Below are positions 32,874 to 45,308 of a DNA stretch of 64,000 bases, in pieces. The position numbers and the translations under genes were made by a program. Origin of the DNA: Prosopocoilus inquinatus (taxonomy: Eukaryota; Arthropoda; Insecta; Coleoptera; Lucanidae). The first letter of the stretch is position 1, and each line of letters starts with the position of its first letter. The stretch lies in assembly GCA_036172665.1 (NCBI GenBank), contig CM069869.1, positions 2,356,001 through 2,420,000 on the forward strand, read 5' to 3'. The notes beneath the pieces are model-generated. The model was not told where the DNA came from. It worked only from the letters and a program-made list of their open reading frames with translations, and did not search any database.

Positions 32874-34832
32874 GCCACAGGTCTTTCTTACGTCAATGAT
32901 ACTCGATTGTAGGCGGCATCAATGAGTGTCTTTGCAAATATTATTGAAAACAAAATGGATCGTCTTCGGAGAGCTTTTCTTTGAAGGTTTAGGTTTACGT
33001 AAGGTCAGTAAATGACTTATTCCCTCACTAGAAAATTCCATTTTCACAAAAAACTTAACTTAAATAACCTCAGATATTTCTTAACAAATCATATGAAGCG
33101 AAGGCGCCTCTTATTTTATTTCTATTTCAAAGTAATTTATTTTGTGATTGTTTTAATTACTCTTATTGGCCGCCTTTCTTACATTCAATGCGCCACTGGT
33201 CTTTCTTACGTCAATGATACTCGATTGATGAACTTGTAGGCGGCATTAACAAGTATCATTGACAATATTATTGAAAACAAAATGGGCCGTCTTTGGAGAG
33301 CTTTTTTTTTAAGGTTTAGGTTTACTTAAGGTCTTTAAATGACTTATTCCCTCACTAGGAAATTCCATTTTCACAAAAAACTTAACTTAAATAACCTCAG
33401 ATATTTCTTAACAAATCATACGAAGCGAAGGCGCCTCTTATTTTATTTCTATTTCAAAGTAATTTATTTTGTGATTGTTTTAATTACTCCTATTGGCCGC
33501 CTTTCATACATTCACTACGCCACTGGTCTTTCTTACGTCAATGATACTCGATTGATGAACTTGTAGGCGGCATTAACAAGTATCATTGACAATATTATTG
33601 AAAACAAAATGGGCTGTCTTTGGAGAGCTTTTCTTTTAAGGTTTAGGTTTACTTAAGGTCTTTAAATGACTTATTCCCTCACTAGGAAATTCCATTTTCA
33701 CAAAAAACTTAACTTAAATAACCTCAGATCTTTCTTAACAAATCATACGAAGCGAAGGCTCCTCTTATTTTATTTTTATTTCAAAGTAATTTATCTTGTT
33801 ATTGTTTTAATTACTCTTATTGGCCGCCTTTCATACATTCACTACGTCACTGGTCTTTCTTACGTCAATGATACTCGATTGATGAACTTGTAGGCGGCAT
33901 CAACGAGTATCATTAACAATATTATTGAAAACAAAATTGACCGTCTTCGGAGAGCTTTTCTTATAAGGTTTAGGTTTACTTAAGGTCAGTAAATGACTTA
34001 TTCCCTCACTAGGAAATTCCATTTTCACAAAAAAATTAACTTAAATAACCTCAGATCTTTCTTAACAAATCATACGAAGCGAAGGCTCCTCTTATTTTAT
34101 TTTTATTTCAAAGTAATTTATCTTGTGATTGTTTTAATTACTCTCATTGGCCGCCTTTCATACATTCACTACGCCACTGGTCTTTCTTACGTCAATGATA
34201 CTCGATTGATGAACTTGTAGGCGGGATTAACAAGTATCATTGACAATATTATTGAAAACAAAATGGGCCGTCTTTGGAGAGCTTTTCTTTTAAGGTTTAG
34301 GTTTACTTAAGGTCTTTAAATGACTTATTCCCTCACTAGGAAATTCCATTTTCACAAAAAAAAATTAACTTAAATAACCTCAGATATTTCTTAACAAATC
34401 ATACGAAGCGAAGGCTCCTCTTATTTTATTTCTATTTCAAAGTAATTTATTTTGTGATTGTTTTAATTACTCCTATTGGCCGCCTTTCATACATTCACTA
34501 CGCCACTGGTCTTTCTTACGTCAATGATACCCGATTGATGAACTTGTAGGCGGCATCAACGAGTATCATTGACAATATTATTGAAAACAAAATTGACCGT
34601 CTTCGGAGAGCTTTTCTTTTAAGGTTTAGGTTTACGTAAGGTCAGTAAATGACTTATTCCCTCACTAGAAAATTCCATTTTCACAAAAAACTTAACTTAA
34701 ATAACCTCAGATATTTCTTAACAAATCATACGAAGCGAAGGCGCCTCTTATTTTATTTCTATTTCAAAATAATTTATTTTGTGATTCTTTTAATTACTCG
34801 TATCGTCCGCCTTTCATACATTCACTACGCCA
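32874..34832 (+). repeat. 327-bp satellite array, six units
   Basis: ATGACTTATTCC recurs at 33012, 33339, 33666, 33993, 34320 and 34649, giving periods of 327, 327, 327, 327 and 329. Each unit carries GTCAATGATACTCG facing an inverted partner, CGAGTATCATTGAC or variant, about 30 bp further on, forming a hairpin. Units 1, 4 and 6 have GGTCAGTAAATG preceded by CGTCTTCGG. Units 2, 3 and 5 have GGTCTTTAAATG preceded by GTCTTTGG. Five units keep a 75-82 codon frame and unit 5 loses it by a 2-bp insertion in an A-run. Confidence 0.95.
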
Positions 34833-35407
34833 GGCAGAGAAAAGTTTATATTCAAAACTTTGGTTTGACACGTTTCGCTATTAACTTCGAACTTTGAAGC
34901 AAAGTAATTCACCAACTTTGCCTTTCAATACATCTGCAGATGTTTGAAAAAAAAAAAACGCAATGAAGTTGTAATCAGTAGAGACAAAAAAAAACTTTCA
35001 GAACTTCGGAAAAATATAGGGACGGATATTGATTAGGTACAGTATAACGGTGGCGCGCAAAAAGTGCAAAGCGTGAAAAATCGACAAATAGAAAGACTTT
35101 TCGATGAAAAATGTGTCGTTTCAAGTTTAAGGCCAACCCTGTTCCTCACATTAGTTCACGTTAAATGTACTTATCGATTTAATGTTAATTTCAGTTTCGG
35201 TATTATTCAAAATGGTTTCAAATGCAGAAACCGGAGCGAATGTGACAATAATCGATTGCAAAACCATGTTGTAAATTATATCTGCTAAAATATTAATAAC
35301 GCCGATGTTTAGAGCAAACAGAGAAACAAGGAAGCATATACCATTAAGGTCAGTAGGTAGTCTATTTACATCTTTTCTTTACAGATTTCCAATTGGCTAG
35401 AGAGTAG
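34833..35407. other. Unassigned sequence
   Basis: Nothing recognised. Confidence 0.4.
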
Positions 35408-35898
35408 TGTCGCATATCTCATCTGGTCACTACGGCAACTACTGGTGCAAGCAGAATTAATACCGCTCGTCGTCGAATAAGGATTGATTACGATCGCCGC
35501 TGATTCAAACGATAGTCCATCCAGTGATACAGAATTATCAATCCCTCACCAGATCTGACGGATATAAAAATCGTCCCAGAAGCGATATCAAATCAGTCAC
35601 ACACTTCTACATTGCGCGCTCTATTGTAGTCCGGCGTTAACACACACACAAGCACAATAGCCCAGCGCTTTAAATACTGTAGTCAGGCTTATTGTGTGTA
35701 TGCATTCGGCTGCGCTCTATTACTGTAGTCAGGCGAACCCCCACACTTCTACACGTACACACCAGCCAACACTGTTTTCACATATCATCAGCCGGCCAAG
35801 TACAGCAACCTCCAGTAGTTCACCTCACCAGAACACACATCCATCAAGGAAGAGTCAGTGGGCGACTCCGTCTTCTTCGAGTTCGACCACCTTCAAAG
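35408..35898 (+). repeat. LTR-like leader with TATA box (related copy at 56875-57260)
   Basis: Starts TGTCGCATATCTCATCTGGT then CACTACGGCAAC, against TGTTGCGTATTTCGTCTTGT then CACTACGGCAAC at 56875. Both continue with GATACAGAATTATC and CGGATATAAAAA (TATA-like, 35573 and 57033). Both then carry three imperfect repeats of GCGCT-TATT-GTAGTC(A/C/G)GG (35620, 35660 and 35710 here). Start with TG, a TATA box at a shared position and tandem leader motifs suggest an LTR promoter. No gag-pol sequence adjoins it. Confidence 0.55.
35573..35579 (+). promoter_or_regulatory. Candidate TATA box of LTR-like leader
   Basis: TATAAAA within CGGATATAAAAA, conserved in the related copy at 57033. ATCAGTCAC, initiator-like, lies about 20 bp downstream. 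Function is inferred from conservation and position only. Confidence 0.4.
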
Positions 35899-36435
35899 GA
35901 GTTACGACGGAAGCAGTGAGACGAGTCAGGGACTACGTTTCTGAAATGTCTGTTTTGGCTGCAACGAAATCATTGTAATTATTCAAAACTTACTTTTTTT
36001 TAAAGAAAGCACGCCATCTATCCAACTAAAACTAAGAATAGTAGGGAATAACTTGTAATGAAGTGCCTTCGCGTAGATAATTTGTAAATACGTATTATTA
36101 ATGAAGTTTCCGTTGGGGAAGGGAATTTTGAGAAATGGATGGGGCGCTACAATCATTACTCACCAAACGGTAAAAAAGTGAACGCACAGCAGAAATTTAA
36201 TTGAATGCGTTCAGCTGAATTCGGTCTAAGCGTCTTGGATCGACCTTTGCCGAGAGTCTTGCTAACACTTCCGTTTCCCGATGCAAGCGTCTTACATAAC
36301 TTACCTGACATAAGCGTCTTATCTAATATTTCCGGTGCAAGCGTCTTTCATAACCCGAGACAAGCGTCTTGTCTGCTTCTATGATCAGAGTGCAAGTGAC
36401 TTACATAACCCGAGACAAGTTGTTGTCTTTTAACA
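35899..36435 (+). repeat. Direct repeat R (left), ending in hairpin array
   Basis: Matches R' at 37600-38166 from GAGTTACGAC through TGAAATGTCTGTT, GAAGTTTCCGTTGGGGAAGG, GGGGCGCTAC and CGGTCTAAGCGTCTTGGAT. The last 210 bp is a run of short hairpins with the consensus (G)A(C/T)AAG-CGT-CTT(G/A)T(C). R and R' flank copy Y of the 36436-37598 repeat in direct orientation. Confidence 0.8.
36226..36427 (+). repeat. Array of covarying mini-hairpins
   Basis: Units of about 20-55 bp centre on AAGCGTCTT. Clear stems are ATAAG-CGT-CTTAT (36310-36322), AGACAAG-CGT-CTTGTCT (36358-36374) and GACAA-GTTG-TTGTC (36414-36427). Weaker stems occur at 36226, 36282 and 36342. ACATAACCCGAG is a recurrent spacer. 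Confidence 0.75.
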
Positions 36436-37598
36436 ATTTAAATTACCCAATAGATATTATCTGTTCGCAAATTGAAAGATTACTTCCAGTGTTGCCTTGT
36501 GAAACATTAAACAGGTAGCAGTGTGATATGAGAAAAAAAAACGAAAAAAACGTTTTTTGCCTAAATAAAAGCAAAATTCGCTAATTTTAACTTCTACAAT
36601 GAAACAGCTTTTATTTTCTTCGGCACACAGAATTCGTGTACAATAAAAGCAGCCCATCAACCGGGTTGTCAAATACATGTTTGCGACAGTTTACAAAGTC
36701 CGAGATAACGGGCGGGAGTACTCATGTATGGCTTATACCAGGAACGGGCACTAGTGGGGATGCGTACTCCCACCACCCAGCTGCAACAGTTGCATATTTA
36801 CCGGACGTCTCTCCACGAATTAAAATACGATTCTCCCAAGAAATCGAGAGTGGGGAGAGTGCGATTGTGTTTTATTAAAGTGTTTGAAATAATTTGGCGA
36901 GTATTATTTCTGAACTCCGAAGTCGTAACAGTATATATTATTTCATGTCAGGTTGGACCGTCACATCGTAGAGTAGGCTTAAAACTAAAACTGTCCAGGG
37001 CAGGCTTAGCCTCCCTTGGCACTCCTCCAACTACGGCTATGAGAGAGATGAATAAGCAAATGATCCAACTGCCGAAGGATTAGAAAGTTAAAGAATGTGA
37101 TAAAATTAATTAATAAAATAATTTTGACAAATATTGTTATAAATTTATTGCTCAGTATCATTAATTTTATAAAAATTACAAAATATGTAATTATAATTGA
37201 TCGCACACTATGTAAAACTGTTATAAATGTAGATGTTTTGAGGACAAATATTTCTCCTGAAGAACTTTTCAAATGAACGGCGTAACGTTGCATTTTGTAA
37301 AAAAGTTTTCAACGGACAAGAAAGTAGTTCAATTATTAATTTTATCTGCTAATAATAATAATTTAAAAAAAAAACGGTTTGCAATGCAGTCACACATTAG
37401 TTTCCGTTTCATCGTCATTGTCAAAATTTTTCGTCAAAAACTGATTACACAAATTCACAACGTAAACTGTTTTGTTAAATAATAATGACATTAATAATAA
37501 TAATAAGTAAATGTATTAAGCACAAAATGTGTCCAAAGTAAACTAAATTCATCTTTTAAATATTAATATGTCTATATCGTTCTTCTATGTTATTGTTA
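36436..37598 (+). repeat. Long interspersed repeat, copy Y
   Basis: Second copy of the 29545-31032 repeat, with the internal 316-bp segment present only once. It carries CGGGCGGGAGTACTCATGTA and AACGGGCACTAGTGGGGATG. It sits exactly between the two direct repeats R and R', like the interior of a short LTR-type element or the product of an unequal exchange. Confidence 0.85.
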
Positions 37599-37599
37599 T

Positions 37600-38166
37600 G
37601 AGTTACGACTGAGGCAGTGAGACGAGTCAGGGACCACGTTTCTGAAATGTCTGTTGGTAGCAACGAAACCATTATAATTATTCAAAACTTACTTTATTTT
37701 ATAAGAAAGCACGCCATTTAACCAACTAAAACTAAGAATAGTAGGGAACAACTTGTAATGAAGTGCCTTCGCATACATAATTTGTAAATACGTATTATTA
37801 ATGAAGTTTCCGTTGGGGAAGGGGATTTTGAGAAATGGGGCGCTACATTCATTACTCACCAAACGGTAAAAAAGTGAACGCACAGCAGAAATTTAGTTGA
37901 ATGCTTTCAGCTGAATCCGGTCTAAGCGTCTTGGATCAACCTTTGCTGAGAGTCTTACATAACTTACCTGACATAAGCGTCTTATGTAATATTCCCGGTG
38001 CAATCGTCTTTCATAAACCGCGACAAGCGTCTTATCTGCTTCCCTGATCAGAGTGCATGTGTCTTGCATAACCCGAGATAAGCATCTTCTCTGCTCCCCC
38101 GACCAAAGTGTAAGTGACTTACATAACCCGACATAACCCGAGATAAGTTGTTATCTTTTAATAATT
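37600..38166 (+). repeat. Direct repeat R' (right), ending in hairpin array
   Basis: Partner of 35899-36435. Its hairpins include ACATAAG-CGT-CTTATGT (37971-37987), GTAAG-TGA-CTTAC (38110-38122) and GATAA-GTTG-TTATC (38142-38155). The sequence upstream of GAGTTACGAC in R (the TATA leader) is missing here. Confidence 0.8.
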
Positions 38167-39150
38167 CAATTTAGCGTTGGAGGAATTATTTATTGTTATA
38201 AAATTACAAAATGAACCATCAAAATTCCTATTGACTTTCGCAATGTTTTTTCTGTGACCGTGTATTTCGTTAGTTCACCTTTGTACCATGCTTTACACCT
38301 TTTTCTCGTTCGTTCTTCTCCGATGGGCTCACACGAAATTGAATTTAGAAGCGATACTTTCAGTACAATAACAAGTTCCGCCTGGAATAAGTGTGCCACT
38401 TCTTAGATTTTCCTGGCTCTACTACATTCGATTTCCTGTTTTTTTCTTTTTTGGTCGAGGAAAATTTGATATTTGGTTACCTTTGGAATTTGGTATCCGG
38501 TAATAATTTTGTGACCACGGGGATCTTTTTGCTTGTTCCCAACTACGTGCAACTTCTTCGGAAGGTTACAAAAGGTTTTATCCGTTTTCACTGGCGAAGA
38601 GAACCATAACAACAGGTACTGTTACACTACAAATGTTAGCTATTTTATGTGGTTCTTTTTCTTCTTGTGTTTTTTTTTGTCTTCCGGCCATTGTTTCCTC
38701 GAATGGATATTTCAGGTTCTTTTCTTTGTCATGAATAATCCTGCTGGTCGCAAGAAAAATTAACTACATTGTAAAGAAGAAAGAAAAATTAACTGCATTG
38801 TCGTCTTTTTCCATATGAATTTATCGGTACAAAATAGTAGATATGGTGAACAGCTTGAATCGTCCGTTCTACAGACGATTCAAGCCCAAGGGAGTTGTAT
38901 AAGATTAGGGAAAATAAAAATACCAAAAATTAATGTTTTCCAAAGGATTTTAGTCCCATAAGGATTTTAAATGTAGTGGAGAGTTATCAAAATCTTTTTT
39001 TCATTTTACTTACTTTTCTTTAATCAGAACCGGAAGAGCAAAAGACCCCCAATCCCGTTTCCACTTGGTAGCCGGAGCAGTCTATCACACCTTCTGGAAA
39101 TTACATTATAATTTTTTGTGTAGGGTCGATATTTGCCCCTTTGGCGATAT
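38167..39150. other. Unassigned; one perfect hairpin
   Basis: CTTGAATCGTC at 38854 pairs perfectly with GACGATTCAAG ending at 38884 (11-bp stem, 9-nt loop). It could be a rho-independent-like snap-back or simply a palindrome, and no function is inferred. Nothing else recognised. Confidence 0.45.
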
Positions 39151-39154
39151 CTAG

Positions 39155-39245
39155 CCTCATGAAGTGTCTTGTCCGCTTCCCTGACCAGAGTGCGAATGCC
39201 TTGCTTAACCCGAGACAAGCGTCTTGTCTGCTCCCAATTCGGATC
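39155..39245 (+). repeat. Isolated fragment of the mini-hairpin repeat
   Basis: GTCTTGTCCGCTTCCCTGAC, then TTAACCCGAGACAAGCGTC and TTGTCTGCTCCC. Includes a perfect AGACAAG-CGT-CTTGTCT stem at 39213-39229. Same family as the ends of R and R'. Confidence 0.75.
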
Positions 39246-41734
39246 ACAGTGTCACACATACAGCGGACCCTGTCTCCACGGATTGGGTTCACAATAGGAA
39301 AAACTTCTTTATTTTTAAATTTTCGAAGTAATGATATTCTTTATTAAAGTTTTGCTTGTTTCAAAACCCCCGAAATAGTATAGAAGACGAAAAATCCTGA
39401 TAAGTGTTAGAAAAATTGAAAATTCTGTTTCGACTTCCATAAAATATGGCAAAGTCCAAAAATATCAGTAAAGTCATGTTAGTCGCTATTGCCAATGAAT
39501 GTTATTTGTGTGAAGAAAGCTATTCAAGTAAGAATGTTAAACTTACTTACTTAATTAAATGCTGGGATATTTCGAATTGTTTCGTACACAATAATTTTCT
39601 TGCCTCCTTCATGTTAGTATCGTATTTTAGACTCTTCTTCTTACCAATTTCAATAAATTCTCAAACTTTGCATCTTTCCTTTGACTTTCGTAAATTATTG
39701 GTATTTCTTTAGGCTTATGAAATTTTTGGTGAAATTGTGTTCAAACAGTTCAATCCATCCGAACCGTTTTGACAACTACTGGTTCCTTGAAATCTTTTCT
39801 CACAACAAATAAAGAAAGAAAAAAAAACACCGGAGATTTAAAATAAAACAGAACTAACCAGATATTATAGGAATGAGAGCGATTGAAGTGCAAAATATTT
39901 TCGCGTAAAGTCAAAACAAGAACGTAAAGTTCCAAGCAAAAGCGTGTATTTTGTTTTAAGGAGTCTTTAAAACTTACAACATTGCAAAGAATGAAGCGGA
40001 AGGGACGTGGTAAATATGACGATTGGCGTTTTCAACTGTGGAGCTGTTTTTACTGTCCACGAATGATTTGTCGTGGTTAGAAACGAAGAATACTCCCAGC
40101 TTTTGAAAGGACTTTGTATTTCAACATCTTTGTCTGTAAGCCTTGTTAAAGCTAATTATTGCAGTCGTAGTTTCGACAGCGATATGAGGAATGCGCCGTA
40201 CAATTTCATCAATTTTTAATTTAATCTTTTCCGTCTTATTGGTTTCAACACTACACATGATTTAGACAGACTTTTGATATTGCAAGAAAAAACATGCGCC
40301 GTTAGGTCATTTAGCTTGCACAGTTTTTCTCGTTGAATTTATCTTTACAAATCATCCAGATTACCCAAAATTATTTCTTTTGTTTTTATTAGAAACACTA
40401 GCACTTCTAAATACACAAAGGTGTATTCACAGGGAAATGAACAGGCTGTATTTCTGTGGTTTCCCGTTGCCTTCGACGAAGTTGTCTCTTGTATGACTTC
40501 TTGGAAAACGCTTTAACAAAACAGCGGCTTCCTTTTGAGCGAACGTTACATTGCCTAAACATTATTCTGCTTTTGTTATTCGGAATAAGCCGGGAAATTA
40601 TTTTACGGTCCTCCTACAAATGACAGGGGACGTAAATTGGTGGGCCATCATCCCTTTACCGTCACACAACACAGGACGGAATTATTCATTTCGTTGAACG
40701 ACCTACGTATACAGTTGAGGTCATCAATCCAGGTTCGCGATTTGGTCGCTTCGTACGTATTTGGGCACTTCATATGAAACGAATTTATTAATCTGAATTC
40801 TTGTAGAATATTATAATAAAATAGATTCTATTTTTAGAAGAAAAGAAAATCTTTCGTTTTAAACATAAACTCATTAGAGTTCCCTGACTAAATTGAAACC
40901 CAAACTTTCGTAATATGTGCAAAGCAAATTTTGAAATTTAAGTTTCTGCGACGCTGCGTGCTTTAAAATTCAAGTAGCCCATCTATTTAATCTTGTATTC
41001 AATACTTCACGCGACGTTATTATTTGGCTTGAGGATCGATTGATTGGGCCGTCGTCGCTTCAAAGGAAGCGAAACAACAATGAGGATGATGAACTTTACG
41101 TGCTTATCGCGTGTAGATGAAATTTTATGCGTGAATGGATTTCGCGTGGGTAGTAAATCAAATATAGTTCCTCGAGAACATAGGGGGAAGAGTGTAAGAG
41201 AAAATATTGGAACTTCTTGGAGAAATATTTTTTTTTCAATCCGTTCAGTATCGGACAAATAAATGGAAAAATGTTTTTTTGAGTACCTGATACGAATTTG
41301 TTGCAGTTAAGCCAAAAGCTACGAAACGTTAAAATGAAGTCCAACAGATCTCAAAATCAACTTAAACTAAACTAACTAAAAATTAAAAAAAAAATAAACT
41401 CAATTTTAAAACTCAAAAGTAGAAAATCAAAACTCAATAGTGTGAAGATTTTAATTTCCTCTCGGTACATACAAAGAAATAAAAATAAAATTTTATCCTA
41501 TTTATTGTTAGGGTCTGAGAAAAAACGTTCATGTATACTCGCGACGCCAACTTACAAAAGCAATGCTTCTTTGTGGGATATCATGTACTAAGCGAAGTAT
41601 GGGCCGATTTGCATGTCATAATAATTCAATTTGCTGTGCGCTGCTACATTTTTACCTTGAGAGCCTAAAACTACTAAAGTCAGCAGTTCGATCTGAAATT
41701 GGCTTCCATCAAGGTCATGCCTCGGAGCTCACAG
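39246..41734. other. Unassigned sequence
   Basis: No gene or repeat recognised. Confidence 0.4.
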
Positions 41735-42005
41735 TTATAGGAGTTTGATTAGAGAAGTTTCTTTCGAAAAGAATTTCAAAATTTATGTAACAAATTCATC
41801 AACATAGACTAAGTTGGTAAAAATGATCAATAAAATCAAAATGAATAACTTGATATCTGTGTTTGCATGTTAACATAGCCATATCAGCTCAATCAAGAAA
41901 AAAACCTGAAAGAGAAACTAAATCCCTTGAAGCTAAAACCAGAAAAGTCTATTTAACAAGTCATGAAAGTAAAACGAAATATATGCGTGAGAGCAAGTTG
42001 TTACA
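41735..42005 (+). repeat. Dispersed repeat, partner at 49017-49300
   Basis: GGAGTTTGATTAGAGAAGTT matches GGAGTTTGATTGGAAAAGTT. AATAAAATCAAAATGAATAA matches AATAAAATCAAAACGAATAA. CTTGAAGCTAAAACCAGAAA matches CTTGGAGCTAAAGCTAGAAA. Order and strand are the same. Non-coding, class unknown. Confidence 0.75.
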
Positions 42006-45000
42006 GTCGAATTTTTATTTTGTCGTTCCGGATGGTTAGGCTACTTTATTTACTTGTGTGGCGTACGCGTTGCACCGCACGCGGTTGTAAAACAAATTTA
42101 CCAGTTCGCCTTTTCTGTTCGTTGCTGACCGGTAAGCAAATTAGTTCGTGGTTAGATGCATCTCTTGACGCGCTGTGTGCCTTTGATGCGTTTTGTGTTG
42201 AAGTAATTTTCATCAAGAATTAAACTAGCTGTTTACAACGGTTTGTTGGCCGTATCGCTTTAGTTTTCCCCGCGTCTGGGGGATCGCTTAACGGCTCTGT
42301 TGAGTGTGCCTCGCTATTCCCGACTTGCCAATTCTCCGACAGTCATGTGCAGGTCTTACTGTTGAGTTCAAGTAGACCTGGTTTTCGCCTTGCATAAGGG
42401 GCGTAGTCAAAATAGGAAATGCATTTATTCAATAAATACCTGAATAAATAGACTTACATTGTACTGTAGAGACTTACACAAGTCACTACGGAATAAGTAA
42501 TATAAATAACTGTTATTTTTTTTACATAAACAACGGCAGCTTTAAAACTCGGAGACTATGAGTGGGAATTAAATCAACAATCAATAGCCAACACACATTA
42601 TTTAATTGCCTAATCGTACAACACAACGATTTGATCGAAAATAAGCGCCACAAAAGAAATTAAAACACGTAAATGGAAAACGGTCGAACACGAGTTCTGG
42701 GAAGTGATTGTTTACAAGGCAAAAATGTGACAAACTAACCTAAAACTACGAATACCCTATACTTAGATCAACTAATACACTAAAAAGAGCTTAAAATTAA
42801 CAATACACAGTAGCGAGTGCACCGGAGTAGACTGACCAAAGAAACGTTGAATTGCAATCAGAAATCCTTAAACAAATCAAACTCTGTCTGTCTCCACTCC
42901 CGTGCACTGAGTGTCCTCTCACGCTGCGTTTATCGAGTTTCAAAAAAACTCGACCGGCCGAGTAGAATACCGGTAAAGTATATTATATAACATTGGTAAG
43001 AGACCGAAAGTGGGCTATACCCTAACTGACTCCCTGCTTCCGGTCTCGTTATATATGAAACCCTGACTCATAAGTGGCGATGTATTTTTAGACTGTTTAT
43101 GTCACAATGTTTTGTACTTTTCCCTAACATTTGGAGGAGCTTTCAAGATTCCAGGCGTGCTTTTGTACTTCGGTCATGGTGTTAGCTGTAATTCCGTGAA
43201 AGTTCCTCGAACTGCGCTTGATTATATGAGTCATGCTCTAAACTCGGCGCGGAAGGTGATGAATCTTATGGGAAAAGTCATACTTCACTCAAGTTCGTTA
43301 CACCATGTGACGTAATTTAATCGATATTTCAAATTGAAAGAAAAATGAACAAGAAACGTTAACATTTGCTAACGGCACTCAGTTATTTACGAAAGCAGGG
43401 GTTCGTAGGCTCAAAATAAATTATAAAATGAAAATATTTCAAGATACACAAAGTGACAACTTTGACTAAATGGAAACATGAATTTAATTCAAAACAGGGC
43501 GCCACCCAAGCTCCTTGATAGGAAAAGAATGTATGGAAGACTGGGAAACCATATCAGGAAAATATCAAAAAAAGAAAATATTCAATTACACAGCAACCGT
43601 AATAATAAGAAATTCAATGTAAATGTAAATATATATGTATTGAAAAAATTATAATAAATATACATGACTAGTAGTTGTATTGAATCTCGTGGAGTAATTA
43701 TTCTTAAAAATTTCAAAATTAAATAATAGGTAGATAGTTATATTTGACAATGATATTGTACTTCATGAAGGCTTCATTCAATTCACATTTTGTGACAATA
43801 AATAGAATTAGAAGTAAATAAATGTTACATTTGACCATAAAGAATTTTAGATTGTAATTAAAAGGATGTAAATTGTTGGCTATGAAAATTAAATTGCAAT
43901 CAAAACTTAAATGTTGAAACTGATTAATAATATAGGTAAATAATATTTATATGAAATTGAAAGTTAATATTAATAGTTATAATATAATAATTAATAATGA
44001 AATTAAGTAAATTTAATGAAATTGAATGAAATTTGAATAACTTGAGATACCAAAAAAAATTAAGTTACAAAAGAAATATATATATATAAATTCTTAAATT
44101 TGCGTTAAAGTTGGGTCATAAAAACCTGCAACATGGCGTCCGAAGATCCGACGTGTTCAGCAGTGAAGATGTTGAACCACCAGCGTAGGGATCCTGGCCC
44201 AACCAAAAAAATAGCGGTAGCGCTTCTCACCGGTACTGACTTGAAGAAAACGGGGTGGTATGGAAATATTGGTAAATTCAAAGGGCGGTCATACGGCCCA
44301 TCCGAATTAAATCTCAGAAGAAAAAAAGGGAGGGAGATTCTAAATTAGAATCGTTCCACGATTAAATAATTTGCCCATTATGAAATTATTACTTTGTGCC
44401 AACAGAAAATTATAAGGCTCCTCTAAAAAAACTCATGCTTTTAAGGGTGTAAACCAAAATTTAGGATGCCATTGGAGGGTAGATGGTTTTCAAGAAACAC
44501 AAAATTTCAACCGTAAAACTCACACGCCGAAATGGCCTCTCTCAAGCACCTCAAGCGAATAGCTCACCCAGATCCGGTCCTGCGGTCAACGGATGCCTTG
44601 AAAATTTGGCAATATCCCGGGAAACTTCAAATGCGATGCAATCGCGATCCAAATAAGAGCCAACAGATAATACAAGAGAGGAAATAATATTTAGGAAATT
44701 TAAAAGAAAAGAAAATTTCCAAATTAAGAGAATTGTCAAAACAATTGTCACAACCATTCTCGGCTGTCGTGTGAAACGTCGTGGAAGTCGTCTTCCTTGA
44801 AAGTAGTTTCAACTGCAGCGATTCCCGGACAATCCTTTCGACGTTGTACTCCTGAGAGGAAGCGTTGGTGTGCAGTCAGCTGACGTAAGATTTTTCCATC
44901 TTTTGACAACGTATTCATCGCGGAGCGGACCGGCAACGTGGGCGAACTTCGTGAAATTTCTGGGTGAAGTATTATTTGCATTTTTCAACTGCGAACTCTA

Positions 45001-45149
45001 CGAGAAGGGTTTTATTATTTTTTTTATATAGAGATTATTTACACAGTTTATGTTCCGTATACTTACTTTTGCTAGTTGTTTCTCCACACCTGTCAATTTG
45101 GCTTGCCTCAAATTCAGAGAGCGTTGTTTTAATATTGGAGTTTTCCTGC
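42006..45149. other. Unassigned AT-rich sequence
   Basis: No gene recognised. An imperfect inverted repeat at 42985-43055 (ATATAAC...GAGACCG-AAG against CTT-CGGTCTCGTTATAT) can fold. (TA)n is present near 44078-44090. Confidence 0.4.
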
Positions 45150-45290
45150 AATTTATTTTTAATGCATTTCCCTAACTTTTTGCATGCTTCACGTCGTAGT
45201 TCCTTTTTTGTAGAAGCTAAGAAACTATATGCTGCGCGATAGTATTCCCGTTAACGCACCGATGCCGTTTTTATATGGGCCCTGTAAAGG
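45150..45290 (+). repeat. Diverged dispersed repeat fragment (family of 780-1345)
   Basis: TATGCTGCGCGATAGTATTC and GTTAACGCACCGATGCCGTT correspond to AGCCGCGTGAGAGTACTAAC and GCTAATGCGCCGATGTCC near 46435-46470. Confidence 0.5.
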
Positions 45291-45308
45291 ATAATATTTT
45301 TGATATAT

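Noticed and set aside
32874..34832. CRISPR-like or coding tandem repeat
   Set aside because: Units are contiguous without spacers, the genome is eukaryotic, and nonsynonymous differences and a frameshift argue against a protein.
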